Assembly: GCA_035999765.1 (NCBI GenBank)
Contig: CP108521.1
Coordinates: forward strand, 10,788,001-10,852,000
Length of the DNA stretch: 64,000 bases
Source: Streptomyces sp. NBC_01231
Lineage (GTDB): Bacteria; Actinomycetota; Actinomycetes; Streptomycetales; Streptomycetaceae
Direction of reading: 5' to 3'
The notes beneath the pieces are model-generated. The model ran no database searches. It was not told the origin of the DNA and saw nothing but the letters and a program-made list of their open reading frames with translations. The translations under genes were made by a program, and so were the position numbers. Positions 34,344 through 43,620 of this stretch are shown piece by piece; the stretch's first letter is position 1; each line of letters opens with the position of its first letter.

Positions 34344-35096
34344 TCATGCGGTGATTCCTTCCTCATCCGCCGGGAAGCTGCCTTCCGCCGCCGCCCGGGG
34401 TGCGGGCACGGGAGCAGGAGTGGAGGGCGTGCGGCAGGTGCAGGCAGCGGCATCGAAGCGATGCAGCGAGCGGGTGAGCCGGGCGGTGGTCCAAGGCCAG
34501 CAGAAGGTGTTCCGACCGCTGGAGTGGAAGCAGTAGCTGGAGCAGCCGCCCGCGTTGTACACGGTGGTCTGCAGTGCTTCCTGTACCGCGGTGTTGTAGG
34601 CGGCCTGGACGGCTGGTCTGACGTCCATGGAGGCGTGGCCTTCGCGGCGCAGGTGCCTAAGTGCGGCAGCTAGGTAGGCGAGCTGGGCTTCGAGGACGCT
34701 GATGGCGGAGGTGGAGCCGGAAAGGAGGTTGGGGCCCAGGAGGAGAAAGAGGTTGGGGAACCCGGTGACGCTGGTGCCGAGGTATGCCTGAGGACCATCC
34801 CCAACCCAGGTTTCGTGCAGCGTCCGGCCGTCCGTGCCGTGCAGGCTGCGGGCCAGCGGCAACTCGCCGACGCCGAAGCCGGTGGCGGTGATCACGACGT
34901 CGGCCTCGATCGCGGTGCCGTCGGCACCGATGAGGTGCTGGCCGCGTACGGAGGACACAGCGGTGGAGTGGAGGTGGACGTGGGGCTGGGCCAGGGCCGG
35001 GTAGAACGTGCTCGACGTCAGCAGACGCTTGCAGCCCAGGCGGTAGTCGGGCGGCAGCGCCCGGCGCAGCTCCGGGTCACGGACCGTGAGACGCAA
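34344..35096 (-). pseudogene. Flavin-containing (Baeyer-Villiger-type) monooxygenase, C-terminal fragment
   Basis: About 250 codons read MRLTVRDPELRRALPPDYRL, GCKRLLTSSTFYPALA, then ADVVITATGFGVGELPL and FPNLFLLLGPNLLSG. These are C-terminal motifs of FAD/NADPH class B monooxygenases (the DxxxxATG motif is DVVITATG). The FAD- and NADPH-binding N-terminal half is missing; the gene is cut at about 35100 where IS5 transposase sequence begins. Confidence 0.75.
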
Positions 35097-35112
35097 ATGA
35101 GCCTTGCTGTCC

Positions 35113-35810
35113 CTAACAAAGCCGTTGGACGTGGCGGTGTGTAATCAGGCAGACGGCGAGGCCGAGGAACGCTTCGTGGATGTGGTCGCGTCGTTCCCAG
35201 CGGATGCGCAGGCGGCGGAAGCCGTGGAGCCAGGCGATCGTGCGCTCGACGACATAGCGGAAGATGCCCAGGCCAGTGCCATGTGGTTGGCCTCGCTTCG
35301 CGATCACGGGGCGGATCCCTCACTGCCAGAGCAAGCGGCGGTACTTGTCATGGTCGTAGCCGCGGTCGGCCAGCAGCGCGTCCGGCCGTCGGCGCGGTCT
35401 GCCGGCCCTGCCCACGACGGCCGGAATCTTGTCCAGTAGCGGCAGGATCTGGGTGACATCGTCGCGATTTCCGCCGGTCAGTGACACCGCGAGCGGGATC
35501 CCCTGCCCGTCGACGATGAGGTGGTGCTCGCTGAGGAGTCGATCACCGCCCTCGACCAGTCCAGCTGGTCCTTCGACCGCGGCTTCTCCAGCAGCAGCAC
35601 GTGCAGCTGGTCCCAGACGCCGGCCTCGTTCCAGGCCGCCAGGCGCCGCCAGCAGGTCATCCCCGAGCCGAAGCCCAGCTCCTGGGGCACGTACTCCCAC
35701 TGGATCCCGGACAGGGCCTGGCGGTCCGGCACTCGAGGTCTGCCCTCGACCAACTTCGGCGCCGGCTCGGGAAGCAACGGCTCGATGAGCGACCACAGTT
35801 CATCCGACAC
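35113..35810 (-). pseudogene. IS5-family transposase (broken by frameshifts)
   Basis: Leftward from ATG 35810: MSDELWSLIEPLLPEPAPK, PQELGFGSGMTCWRRLAAWN, then in a second frame HHLIVDGQGIPLAVSLTGGN and ALLADRGYDHDKYRRLL, then in a third ERTIAWLHGFRRLRIRWER to the stop at 35113. Together these make a nearly full IS5-type DDE transposase with two frame changes (about 35525 and 35315). Some relatives use programmed frameshifting, but there are two changes here, so it is probably dead. Confidence 0.8.
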
Positions 35811-35914
35811 GATCCAGTGGTCATGCCCAAGAGGCCGCGCTTCAGGGAACGTTATGCGTCAGCAAGCCGGCGCTGCCCCGGTGACGGGGCGGCCGGTGTT
35901 CGGGACACTCGCGT

Positions 35915-36109
35915 ATGCCTTTGACTCCGGAACAGCGGGCCCTGATCGCCGAGGCGATGCGCAACGTCAGGAACGCGACGGAAGTCCACGCGTCCCCAAT
36001 GTCGAACGAGGCACGGGCGATGTACGCCAACGCCGCACTCGCGCAGACGCTCGCCGTGGCCGCGGAAACCATGAGCGCACTCACCGATGCCATCCGCGAA
36101 AAGGAATAG
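35915..36109 (+). CDS. Small helical protein of unknown function
   Basis: A 64-residue protein, MPLTPEQRALIAEAMRNVRN..., Ala-rich and predicted all-helical, ending ALTDAIREKE. The ribosome site is weak. No family recognised. It lies between the IS5 remnant and a lipoprotein gene. Confidence 0.45.
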   Translation: MPLTPEQRALIAEAMRNVRNATEVHASPMSNEARAMYANAALAQTLAVAAETMSALTDAIREKE

Positions 36110-36251
36110 CGCCGAAGCCGCCCCCGCTCCTCCGCCGTTGTGGCGAGGGGGCGGGGCGTCGCCATGTCACAGCCCGGTGACGGCTGTTCACCGTTCCGTC
36201 ACATGTGATCTAAGGTGTTCCGTCTGTACCTGCACCACCCGGGGGGAATCT

Positions 36252-36893
36252 GTGCGTACCCGCATCATCTCTGCTGTCCTGCTGTGCGCCGCAGCGGTCA
36301 GCGTCACGGCTTGTCAGCCGACAGAAAGGCCCGAACCGTCGGGCGTCGCCAGCCCGTCGTCATCTGCGGCGTCGGCCAGCAGCGCGCCAGCCAACACCGA
36401 CGAGCCTGCCGAGGAGAAGAAGGTCCTCAACTTCGTCGGCATGGGCCTTCAGTCCGCGCAGGACAAGGCGCAGGAGCAGGGCTTCTTCTCGCTGAAGTCG
36501 CATGACGCGCTCGGCCGGGACCGCATGCAGGCGTTCGACCGGAACTGGAAGGTGTGCAGCCAGAACGTGGCCGCGGGCAAGTCGGTGTCGACAGACGCGA
36601 CGCTCGACTTCGGCGCGGTCAAGCTGGAGGAGACGTGCCCGGCAACGGATGAGAAGCCGCCGGCAGTGGCGGGCGGCAAGATGCCGGCCTTCGAGGGGAA
36701 GTCGGTGAAGTCGGCGCGTGCGGCGCTCGACTCCGGTACGTCGATCACGGTGAAGGACGCCTCGGCCGAGGACCGGTTCGTGTTGATGGAGAGCAACTGG
36801 CAGGTGTGCAGCCAGACTCCGGCCGCAGGGTCTGCCGTCAACGGGCAGCCGGTCGAGTTCACCGCGGTCAAGTTCGGGGAGTCCTGCCCGTAA
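36252..36893 (+). CDS. Lipoprotein with two PASTA-like repeats
   Basis: A 213-residue secreted lipoprotein. The signal peptide is IISAVLLCAAAVSVTAC, with the lipidated Cys at the end of that motif. A Ser/Ala/Pro linker follows. Two similar domains each open with a VxNFVGM or MPAFEGKS-type line and close on NWKVCSQNVAAG...ETCP or NWQVCSQTPAAG...ESCP. The fold resembles PASTA domains, which bind cell-wall fragments, with a conserved Cys pair. GTG 36252 follows a G-rich site. The next gene encodes another lipoprotein. Confidence 0.7.
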   Translation: MRTRIISAVLLCAAAVSVTACQPTERPEPSGVASPSSSAASASSAPANTDEPAEEKKVLNFVGMGLQSAQDKAQEQGFFSLKSHDALGRDRMQAFDRNWKVCSQNVAAGKSVSTDATLDFGAVKLEETCPATDEKPPAVAGGKMPAFEGKSVKSARAALDSGTSITVKDASAEDRFVLMESNWQVCSQTPAAGSAVNGQPVEFTAVKFGESCP

Positions 36894-36931
36894 CGGCGGG
36901 ACAGATCGCAAGCTCAACCTCATGGGGATTC

Positions 36932-37195
36932 ATGCGCGTTCGCGCTACCGCGGCTACGGCTGCGCTGCTTCTGGCCGCACTCACCGCATGCGGCGGAGGC
37001 GGGGGCGGCAAGGCCGACTCGGCTCCGGAGCGTGCTCCGACCGCCGTCGAAAAGTCCGGGACGGTCGACGAGTCGCAGACCATGGCCCTGGGCGATTCAG
37101 CGACGACCACCGGCGATGGCGGCACAGGCGTCTTGGAGATCACTCCGGACACGATCGTGTTCGCGAAGGAAGGCGGCGGGGAGACCGCTGCGAAT
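36932..37195 (+). pseudogene. Truncated DUF4352-like lipoprotein
   Basis: From ATG 36932: RVRATAATAALLLAALTAC is a lipoprotein signal (Cys20), then a Gly-rich linker and MALGDSATTTGDGG with VLEITPDTIVFAKEGGGET. The start resembles the immunoglobulin-like DUF4352 group. After about codon 88 the sequence changes abruptly into unrelated DNA (open frame to 37327). On the other strand, about 37205-37400 reads RRPHPEWIRAMPDTGREATW, a piece of yet another gene. Confidence 0.6.
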
Positions 37196-37454
37196 ATGAG
37201 GGGGCGTGGTGCTCCATGGCCTCCCGCCAGAACTTCTTGGTCCAGTACGTACGCCATGTCGCCTCGCGTCCGGTGTCGGGCATTGCCCGTATCCACTCCG
37301 GGTGCGGACGGCGCACCTCGGAGATGACCTCGGCGCCTTCCCGGTCGGCTTCGCTGCGCAGCCGTTCGTCCGTCGCGGTCGTGATGGCCTCGTGATGGCC
37401 GCCCGGTTGTCCGAGCGGGGGTGCTGCGGCACCTCCAGCAGGACGCTCCGGCGG

Positions 37455-37940
37455 CTGTCGGTCGGGAGGCGGAGCGGGCCGCGGCCGCCGCCGCGGTCAA
37501 GGCCGGCAACGACATGATCATGACCACTCCCGACTTCTTTACCGGCGCCCAGGAGGCCGTTGCCCGTGAGCTCCTCGCCGAGAGCGACATCGACCGCGCG
37601 GTCGGCAGGGTCCTGCGCCTGAAGTTCGAGCTCGGCCTGTTCGAGGATCCACGGCGTCCCAACGACGAACGTCAACGTGCCCTGCTGGGAGCGCCCGAGC
37701 ACTCCGACCTGAACCTGGAGATCGCCCGCCGGTCGGCGGTGCTGTTGCGCAATGACGGGGTACTGCCGCTGGCCGCGACGCCCGCCAGGCGAATTGCCGT
37801 TGTCGGGTCTCTGGCGGACGACGCCCAGACGCAACTCGGCGACTGGGCCGGAAGCTCCGGCCAGGCCGACTGGCTGCCCGACGGGCAGCCGCGGGAGATG
37901 ATCACCACCGTGCTGGATGTCCTGCGCCGGGGCCATCGAC
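37455..37940 (+). pseudogene. Glycoside hydrolase family 3 internal fragment
   Basis: Rightward codons read [40 protein letters not shown], then [20 protein letters not shown] and [19 protein letters not shown]. This is the joint between the two domains of GH3 beta-glucosidases. Both the catalytic-Asp-bearing N-terminus and the rest of the C-terminus are absent. The same open frame runs straight into an IS5 transposase tail. Confidence 0.8.
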
Positions 37941-37949
37941 TGCGACGAG

Positions 37950-38131
37950 GCAACCGGGGCGGCAGACCGCCATCGTTCGACCGCGAGGCCTACAAGCAGC
38001 GCAACACCGTCGAGCGGTGCATCAACCGCCTGAAGCAGTGGCGCGGCATCGCCACCCGCTACGAGAAGACCGCGACCATCTACCTGGCCGGACTCCACAT
38101 CGCGGGCATCTTCCTCTGGTCCGCTAGGTGA
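37950..38131 (+). pseudogene. IS5-family transposase C-terminal fragment
   Basis: The in-frame continuation of the GH3 fragment reads [39 protein letters not shown], and ends GIFLWSAR. This is the last conserved block of an IS5 subgroup transposase (catalytic Glu in NTVER). It differs from the IS5 copy at 35.1-35.8 kb. Confidence 0.8.
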
Positions 38132-38182
38132 TCCAAACGAAACCCCCTAGGTGCGCTATCTCATGACATTGGTTCCTCGCTG

Positions 38183-39172
38183 TCAGGCTTGGCGGGCGTA
38201 GGACGCGAGGCGATCGGCGAGCGCGGTGACGAGGTCGCGCAGTTCATCGGGGCGCTCGATGACGAACGGCCGGTCGAGTGAGGCGAGTACCGGAGGCAAC
38301 CAGTCGAGCCGCTCCGCCCGCAGCTCGACGCGCATCCAGCGCTCGGTCGCCCGGTCCTCGCCTGCCGCGGGCTCGTACTCCTCCAGGCTCGCGACGCTGA
38401 GGGGAAGGTGGGCGCGGATCTGCTCAACTGTCCCGTGGATCCGCAAGGTCACCTCATGCCGGTACTCGGCCGTGGCGAACCCTGACAACACACGCTGTGC
38501 CGGACCGGGCCCCATGGGTGCTTCGAATGAGCCGGGCAGGGTCCGCGCGTCCGCGATGCGATCGAGCCTGAAGGTTCGGTCCTCGACGATCCGGGCGTCC
38601 TTGCCCGTGACGTACCACCGGCCCGCATGGGCGACGATCCCGTACGCGTGCAGTGTGCGTTCGCTGCGCCGTCCGTCGCGGTCGGTGTAGCGGATCGAGA
38701 CCGGTCGGTGGTGGCGCACCGCATCGGCGATGGTGAGCAGGACCCCGGCGTCCGGGGTGTCGAACTCGCCGGGCTGGTCCGTGAAGGCGAGGGATTCCAG
38801 GAGTGTGTCGAGCCGGCGGGCGATGTGCTTGGGCAGCACCCGCCGGATCTTCGCCGATGCCGTCTCGCTTGCCGTGTGCTGCGCCGTCGTCAGCCCTGCC
38901 CGGCGGCCGGCGACCAGGCCGAGCAGCACGGCCAGCGCCTCGTCGTCGCTGAGCATGAGCGGAGGCATGCGGTACCCGGGGGCGAGCCGGTACCCGCCGT
39001 AGCGGCCGCGCACCGAGTCCACGGGCACATCCAGTTCGATCAGCTGGTCCACATAACGCCGCACGGTGCGCCCTTCGACGCCGAGCCGGTCGGCTAGTTC
39101 GGCCACCGTCCGGGTGCCGCCCGACTGCAGCAGCTCCAGGAGTGTCAGCACGCGGGCAGTGGGTCGAGGCAT
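38183..39172 (-). CDS. WYL-domain transcriptional regulator (YafY/PafC-like)
   Basis: A 329-residue regulator. The N-terminal HTH is RVLTLLELLQSGGTRTVAELADRLGV-like, with VRRYVDQL. A central region and a WYL domain follow (ERTLHAYGIVAHAGRWYVTG, then FRLDRIADA), which can bind nucleotides or other small ligands. A C-terminal WCX-type extension ends ADRLASYARQA. ATG 39172 is preferred; GTG 39178 is possible. It is divergent from a VOC-family gene, a common pairing, so it probably regulates that gene. Confidence 0.85.
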   Translation of the reverse strand: MPRPTARVLTLLELLQSGGTRTVAELADRLGVEGRTVRRYVDQLIELDVPVDSVRGRYGGYRLAPGYRMPPLMLSDDEALAVLLGLVAGRRAGLTTAQHTASETASAKIRRVLPKHIARRLDTLLESLAFTDQPGEFDTPDAGVLLTIADAVRHHRPVSIRYTDRDGRRSERTLHAYGIVAHAGRWYVTGKDARIVEDRTFRLDRIADARTLPGSFEAPMGPGPAQRVLSGFATAEYRHEVTLRIHGTVEQIRAHLPLSVASLEEYEPAAGEDRATERWMRVELRAERLDWLPPVLASLDRPFVIERPDELRDLVTALADRLASYARQA

Positions 39173-39270
39173 GGGCACAACCTAACGCGAATACAGGACC
39201 GATTCTGTCCACTATTTCTCCTAGCCTGCGCAGTGCACGCCTCGCCTCCAGCACAGCCAAGGAGATCCCC
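39173..39270. promoter_or_regulatory. Divergent WYL/VOC promoter with candidate operator
   Basis: GGACCGATTCTGTCC at 39197-39211 is an imperfect inverted repeat in the 98-bp gap, placed to serve both divergent genes. A purine-rich ribosome site (AAGGAG) precedes the VOC start. Confidence 0.4.
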
Positions 39271-39669
39271 ATGGACTTCGTCTCGATCCGCATCATCACC
39301 AGTGACGTAGCGCGCCTCGTCGAGTTCTACGAGCGCGCCACAGGGGCGCGGGCGACGTGGGCCACCGAAGACTTCGCCGAACTCAAGACCGCGGGCGCCA
39401 CCCTCGCGATCGCCGGCACCCGCACCGTCCCGCTGTTCGCCCCGGGCTCTGCCCGCCCGGCGGACAACCACAGCGTGATCACCGAGTTCCTCGTCGACGA
39501 CGTGGACCGCGTTCACCAGAACCTGACCGGCTTCGTCACCGACTTCGTCACCAAGCCCACGACGATGCCCTGGGGCAACCGCTCGCTGCTGTTCCGTGAC
39601 CCCGACGGCAACCTCGTCAACTTCTTCACCCCCGTCACCCCAACGGCCATCGAAAAGTTCGCACGCTGA
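39271..39669 (+). CDS. VOC (glyoxalase/bleomycin-resistance) family protein
   Basis: A 132-residue protein with the paired beta-alpha-beta-beta-beta modules of the vicinal oxygen chelate fold (MDFVSIRIITSDVARLVEFY, then SVITEFLVDDVDRVHQNL and LLFRDPDGNLVNFFTPV). ATG 39271 follows AAGGAG with a 7-nt gap. Metal ligands are not obvious, so the activity cannot be named. Probably controlled by the divergent WYL regulator. Confidence 0.85.
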   Translation: MDFVSIRIITSDVARLVEFYERATGARATWATEDFAELKTAGATLAIAGTRTVPLFAPGSARPADNHSVITEFLVDDVDRVHQNLTGFVTDFVTKPTTMPWGNRSLLFRDPDGNLVNFFTPVTPTAIEKFAR

Positions 39670-39755
39670 CGCCACGCACAGCCGCTCACGCGGGAGCCCT
39701 GAGATCCCAGGGCTCCCGGTGAACGCGGCCGCCGAGTCCAGGAGCGCCACCAGCA

Positions 39756-40816
39756 GGGGGCACCGGAACGCACCGCTGACCCCGAAGGACGTCTGCGCTT
39801 GTGCCTGCGGATCGACGCCGGACGTCCGGTCGCACACGTGGCTGCGGAAGCCGGGATCTCCCGTCGCTGCCCGGGAAGGTGGTACGCCCGCTGGCGCGCG
39901 CACGGCGAGACCGGACTACTCGACCACTCCCGCCGCCCCGCCACCAGCCCCGCCCGCGCCCCCGAGGACATCGCCGACCTGGTGGAGACGCTGCGGCGGC
40001 AGACCAAGCACGGGCCGGCCCGCCGCCGACCTACAGCGGCTGCACGGCGTCACACTCGCGCCCGCGACCGTCCACCGCATCCTGGTGAGACGCGGACTCA
40101 ACCGGCTCCGGGACCTCGACCCACCGACCGGCGAGCAGCTGCGCGAGGTCATCCGCTACGAGCACGACCGGGTCGGCGACCTGGTCCACGTCGACGTCAA
40201 GAAGCTCGGACGCATCCCGACCGGCGAGGCTGGGGGATGCACGGCGTCGGCAGTAAGTCCGCCCGCGCCTCCAAACGCACCGGTCCCGGCACCGGCAAGG
40301 TCGGATACACGTACCTGCATTCGGCGATCGACGACCACTGCCGGCTCGTCTGTACCGAGGCCCTGGACGATGAGAAGGCCGTCACCGCGGTCGTGTTCTG
40401 GCACCGGGCCGTTGCCTTCTTCGCCGCCCACGGCATCACACCGATCCGCCGCTGCCTCACCGACAACGGGGCGTGCTACCGGTCCACGACCTGGGCTGAC
40501 GCGCTCGCCGCGACCGGTACGAAGCACAAGCGGACCAGGCCGTACAGGCCGCGCACGAACGGGAAGGTGGAGTGGTACAGCGGGACGCTCGCCCGCGAGT
40601 GGGCGTACGTCCGCGACTACACAACCGAGCGAGAACGCCGCGTCGCAGTCGCGGAGTTCGTGAACTACTACAACCACGAGCGGCCGCACGCCGCGCTCGG
40701 TGGCCGACCGCCCATCAGCCGGACCCGGCGGGAGCGACTACCGGATCGTCTTCGACCAGCCGCCCGAACCACTCGCGGACATCCCGCAGCAGCTCACCGT
40801 CGAGGACTTCGTGTAA
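39756..40816 (+). pseudogene. IS481-family transposase (multiple frameshifts)
   Basis: Pieces of one IS481 transposase appear in three frames. In order they are RIDAGRPVAHVAAEAGISR with the HTH, LHGVTLAPATVHRILVRRGL and HVDVKKLGRIPTGE, the DDE core (YLHSAIDDHCRLVCTEAL, RRCLTDNGACYRS, FVNYYNHERPHAALGGRPP), and the end FDQPPEPLADIPQQLT to TAA 40814-40816. At least four frame changes occur (near 39790, 40010, 40240 and 40735). The family and extent are clear; the gene is non-functional as written. Confidence 0.8.
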
Positions 40817-41465
40817 CCAAGGTCACCTAGGGCAAACCCTAGTTGGCATCAGGCAACGTTCGTGACCTGCACTGATGCCAAGTAGCTTCAGCGGCTGGAA
40901 GCACGGAATCAGAGAGTTAGTTGGCACTTTGGTACAGCGCAGGTTACGAGGGGTGTCGACGCAGCTGGGCATCCGCTGCAGGTATCAGTCACAGTCACAC
41001 AAGTCCCGACGTAGCTCATGACGTAGTTGTGGCCGAGGGACGGCGACCGGCAACGCCTTCGTCGAGGTGACGCGCCGGGACGGCCTGCATGGCGTCAAAA
41101 GGCGCCGCACCGGCGACGTGACTCCGCCACCGTGGTGTGCGCCGCCGTCTGCTGTCCGTCTGCGACGAGCTGACCGGCACCCGGCCCATCACCACCAACT
41201 ACCCGGCAGAGGAGCCCTCTTGAAGGCCAACGCCGCTCTGCTCCGGTCTCCCGCTCGGACAGACCGGACGGTGGCCGTTGGGGCTTGCCAGCGAGCCTTT
41301 TGCTTCCCAATGGCCTCACCCAGGGTGACGAGACTCGTGCGACTGGCTCGCGGGCAATTCACCAGCGTCCGGGCTGCCCACCCTCATGGCCCCTCCGACC
41401 GGCTTCGTCTACGCGACATGACGCCAACACGTTGCGGTCCGTGGAAGCAGTGGGACAGTGGCTGC
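40817..41465. other. Unassigned debris region
   Basis: About 650 bp between the IS481 remnant and the YedK fragment. A short coding-like tail (SVCDELTGTRPITTNY) ends at about 41222 and may be the C-terminus of a lost gene. Nothing else could be assigned. Confidence 0.3.
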
Positions 41466-41814
41466 ATGTGCGGTCGCTACGCCTCCACCCGCAGCGCCGA
41501 GGACCTGGTCCAGCTCTTCCAGGTCACCGACTGGCGTTCCGAGGAGGTACTGGCGCCGAACTGGAATGTCGCCCCGACGAACAACGGGTGGGCAGACCTC
41601 GAGCGCAACCCACGCGAGAAGGACGATGCCGAAGCAGTGGAGCGGGAACTGCGGCCACTGCGCTGGGGCTTGGTACCGTCCTGGGCGAAGGACCTGAAAA
41701 TCGGCGCACGGATGATCAACGCGCGGGTCGAGACCGTGCACGGGAACCCGCCTACCGTCGCGCATTCGCCCGCCGCCGCTGCCTGCTGCCGGCCGATGGC
41801 TTCTACGAATGGGA
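41466..41814 (+). pseudogene. SOS-response-associated peptidase (YedK/HMCES-like), truncated
   Basis: From ATG 41466: MCGRYASTRSAEDLVQLF, with the catalytic Cys2 that crosslinks abasic DNA, then PNWNVAPTN and LRPLRWGLVPSWAKDLKIG. A frame change near 41742 is followed in another frame by RRCLLPADGFYEW. The gene stops being YedK at FYEW and continues as a copy of a response-regulator segment. The C-terminal half, including the usual catalytic His region, is missing. Confidence 0.75.
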
Positions 41815-41862
41815 CGCCGAAGACGACGCGAAGCAGGCCGAACTGGTGCGCCGCTACCTGGA
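41815..41862 (+). repeat. 48-nt exact copy of response-regulator gene sequence
   Basis: Positions 41815-41862 are identical to the complement of 50222-50269, the 5' part of the OmpR-type regulator gene (coding AEDDAKQAELVRRYL). The copy is fused to the YedK fragment on one side and begins a 57-bp inverted repeat on the other (2-3 nt overlap). Confidence 0.9.
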
Positions 41863-41916
41863 TGCGAGTTTGTGTCATCGGAGGTTGATCACCGCAGGTC
41901 AGCGACTCAGCGCACC
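41860..41916 (+). repeat. 57-bp terminal-type inverted repeat, left copy
   Basis: This sequence (starting GGATGCGAGTTTGTGTCATC, ending GACTCAGCGCACC) is matched in inverse orientation at 42830-42886 with 54 of 57 bases identical. The inner 22 bases occur a third time, inverted, at 41920-41941, which makes a perfect 22-bp hairpin with loop GAA. The arrangement looks like an insertion-element end plus a truncated extra end. Confidence 0.85.
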
Positions 41917-42024
41917 GAAGGTGCGCTGAGTCGCTGACCTGCACTTATGTGCAGTTCCTCGTAAACGTGTAGGTCAGAGCCTTGCGATCGTCATGCAGGC
42001 TGCTCGATTTGTGGGGACGGGGGG

Positions 42025-42594
42025 TCAGGAAGGCTTGACCGCCGAGACCGGGGTGACGGTCACCTTGTCGTCGCACTCGGCCCACACCCCGTCGTTCAGG
42101 GCGACCTGGTGCTTCCCGGAGTGTGGCAGCCCGATGACCATCGTCGGATACGTCACCGGGTCCTTGCCCGACACGCAGTAGCCGTCGGCCTCCCCCTGGA
42201 CCTGGACGAAGGTCAGCTTCACCCACGCCTTGCCGTGCGGCCGGACCGTCACGGCGGCCGCCCTGCCGGTGGGGGTGACCTTGAGCGGGGTGTTGTGGGC
42301 GGGGGAGCCGTTGCCGGCGCCCGCGACCGTCGGATGGCCCTTCAGGACGCACGTCTTCCGGGAGACGTTGGTGAACTGCACGACCGCCGCCCCGGTCCCG
42401 GTCCCGACGGGCCGGTGGACGGCCTGCCAGGCGCTGACCTGGAGGGCGGAGGCCGGGCAGGCGGGCGGCGGGGTGGAGGTGGTGGTGCTCGCCGCCATGG
42501 CGGTGCCGGGCAGGATGCCGGTCACCGCCGCCGCGACGGTCGTGACCGCCGTCGTCGCCAGAGCCGCCCTGCGAATGCCGTTGCTGTGCCGCAT
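42025..42594 (-). CDS. Secreted DUF4232-family protein
   Basis: A 189-residue exported protein. The signal peptide is RRAALATTAVTTVAAAVTG to about AMAA. A DUF4232-type beta domain follows (ACPASALQVSAWQAVHRPV, VVQFTNVSRKTCVLKGHP, VTVRPHGKAWVKLTFVQ, GYCVSGKDPV), with four Cys that could form two disulphides. ATG 42594 follows GGGGGA. It is the only gene between the two 57-bp inverted repeats, so it may be cargo of that element. Function of the family is unknown. Confidence 0.8.
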   Translation of the reverse strand: MRHSNGIRRAALATTAVTTVAAAVTGILPGTAMAASTTTSTPPPACPASALQVSAWQAVHRPVGTGTGAAVVQFTNVSRKTCVLKGHPTVAGAGNGSPAHNTPLKVTPTGRAAAVTVRPHGKAWVKLTFVQVQGEADGYCVSGKDPVTYPTMVIGLPHSGKHQVALNDGVWAECDDKVTVTPVSAVKPS

Positions 42595-42829
42595 GCTGTC
42601 GTCCCCCTGAGTCGTCTCGTCCGCGGGTTTCGGTCGTCGGTTGTTGCCCCGCGGTACGCGTTGGTCGTGGTACGTGAGTGCAGACAGGGCGGGAGAGCGG
42701 CAGGGTTCCGTGCGGCGACTACTCGTGACGGAACGGTGACGACAGGCTGCACCCGTGCAGATGGCCGTCAGGGCAGACAGAAGCACCTCCAGCGCGCCAC
42801 GGGTTTTACCACGCCCCCGGCGCTCCGAA

Positions 42830-42886
42830 GGTGCGCTGAGTCGCTGACCTGCGGTGATCAAACTCCGATGGCACAAACTCGCGTCC
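42830..42886 (-). repeat. 57-bp terminal-type inverted repeat, right copy
   Basis: Inverse match of 41860-41916 (three mismatches). Beyond it lies AAGTCCAATGGCAAACGG, and then nothing recognisable to 42978. No transposase gene lies between the two copies. Confidence 0.85.
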
Positions 42887-42978
42887 GTCCAAGTCCAATG
42901 GCAAACGGTCAAGATCCAGTGGCACGGGAAACCACCCGGGGGTTTGTCTCACCGAAGTTCGACCGGTGCTCCGGCAGG

Positions 42979-43395
42979 TCAGAAGCCCCGGAGTGAGGCG
43001 TCGTGGTGACCGCCGGAGACGGGCGTGTCCATGGGGTGCAGCCATGGGAGCGGAACGGTGAGCGCGGCGACCCGGGGGAGCTCCACAGGTTCGCCCTCGG
43101 CATCGAGCAGCATGCCGGTGATCTGGTAGCCGCGGCCGGGCGGAAGGCCGGCGGCCTCGACCTGGTCCTCGGTGAGCTCCACCGTGACGCGGGTGGTGGA
43201 GCCCATCCGCAGGCCCTGGGCGGTACGGGCCTCGGTGTCGACGTCCGTGACGGACAGCGGGAAGTACGTGCCGCGCAGCCAGCTCAGGGCCCACCAGAAG
43301 TCGCCCATCGTCTCCGGCCGGTACCGCCTATACGCCAGCGCGAACGGCACCTCGCAGCGGTACGTCTGCCCCACCTGAACGTCCTTGGTGCGCAT
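42979..43395 (-). CDS. Hypothetical cytoplasmic protein
   Basis: A 138-residue protein (MRTKDVQVGQTYRCEVPFAL..., WWALSWLRGTYFPLSVTDVD, LTEDQVEAAGLPPGRGYQIT). It is beta-rich with no signal peptide or membrane segment. ATG 43395 has GGAGG upstream. The opening VKVGQTY-like line is common in small element-borne proteins. No family assigned. Confidence 0.6.
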   Translation of the reverse strand: MRTKDVQVGQTYRCEVPFALAYRRYRPETMGDFWWALSWLRGTYFPLSVTDVDTEARTAQGLRMGSTTRVTVELTEDQVEAAGLPPGRGYQITGMLLDAEGEPVELPRVAALTVPLPWLHPMDTPVSGGHHDASLRGF

Positions 43396-43620
43396 ACCTC
43401 CAGCCTGCTCCCGGCCGTGTCCCGGCGCCTGAACAGCCAGCCGTGAACAGTCCGACCTGTGTCATCGACCCCCCGTTTCCCCAGGTCGTCGTGACCATCT
43501 GTGTCACTGTTCAGCTGTGTCATCTGTGTCATCGGGCGGGTTTCGCCCGTACCGTCCCGGAGCGCCCCGCCCCGGCGATACCGTGGTGACACACGCCAGA
43601 TGACAGCCCAGGAGCCCCGG

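Noticed and set aside
37421..38131. Intact beta-glucosidase
   Set aside because: Only the inter-domain segment is present and the frame ends as an IS5 transposase tail.
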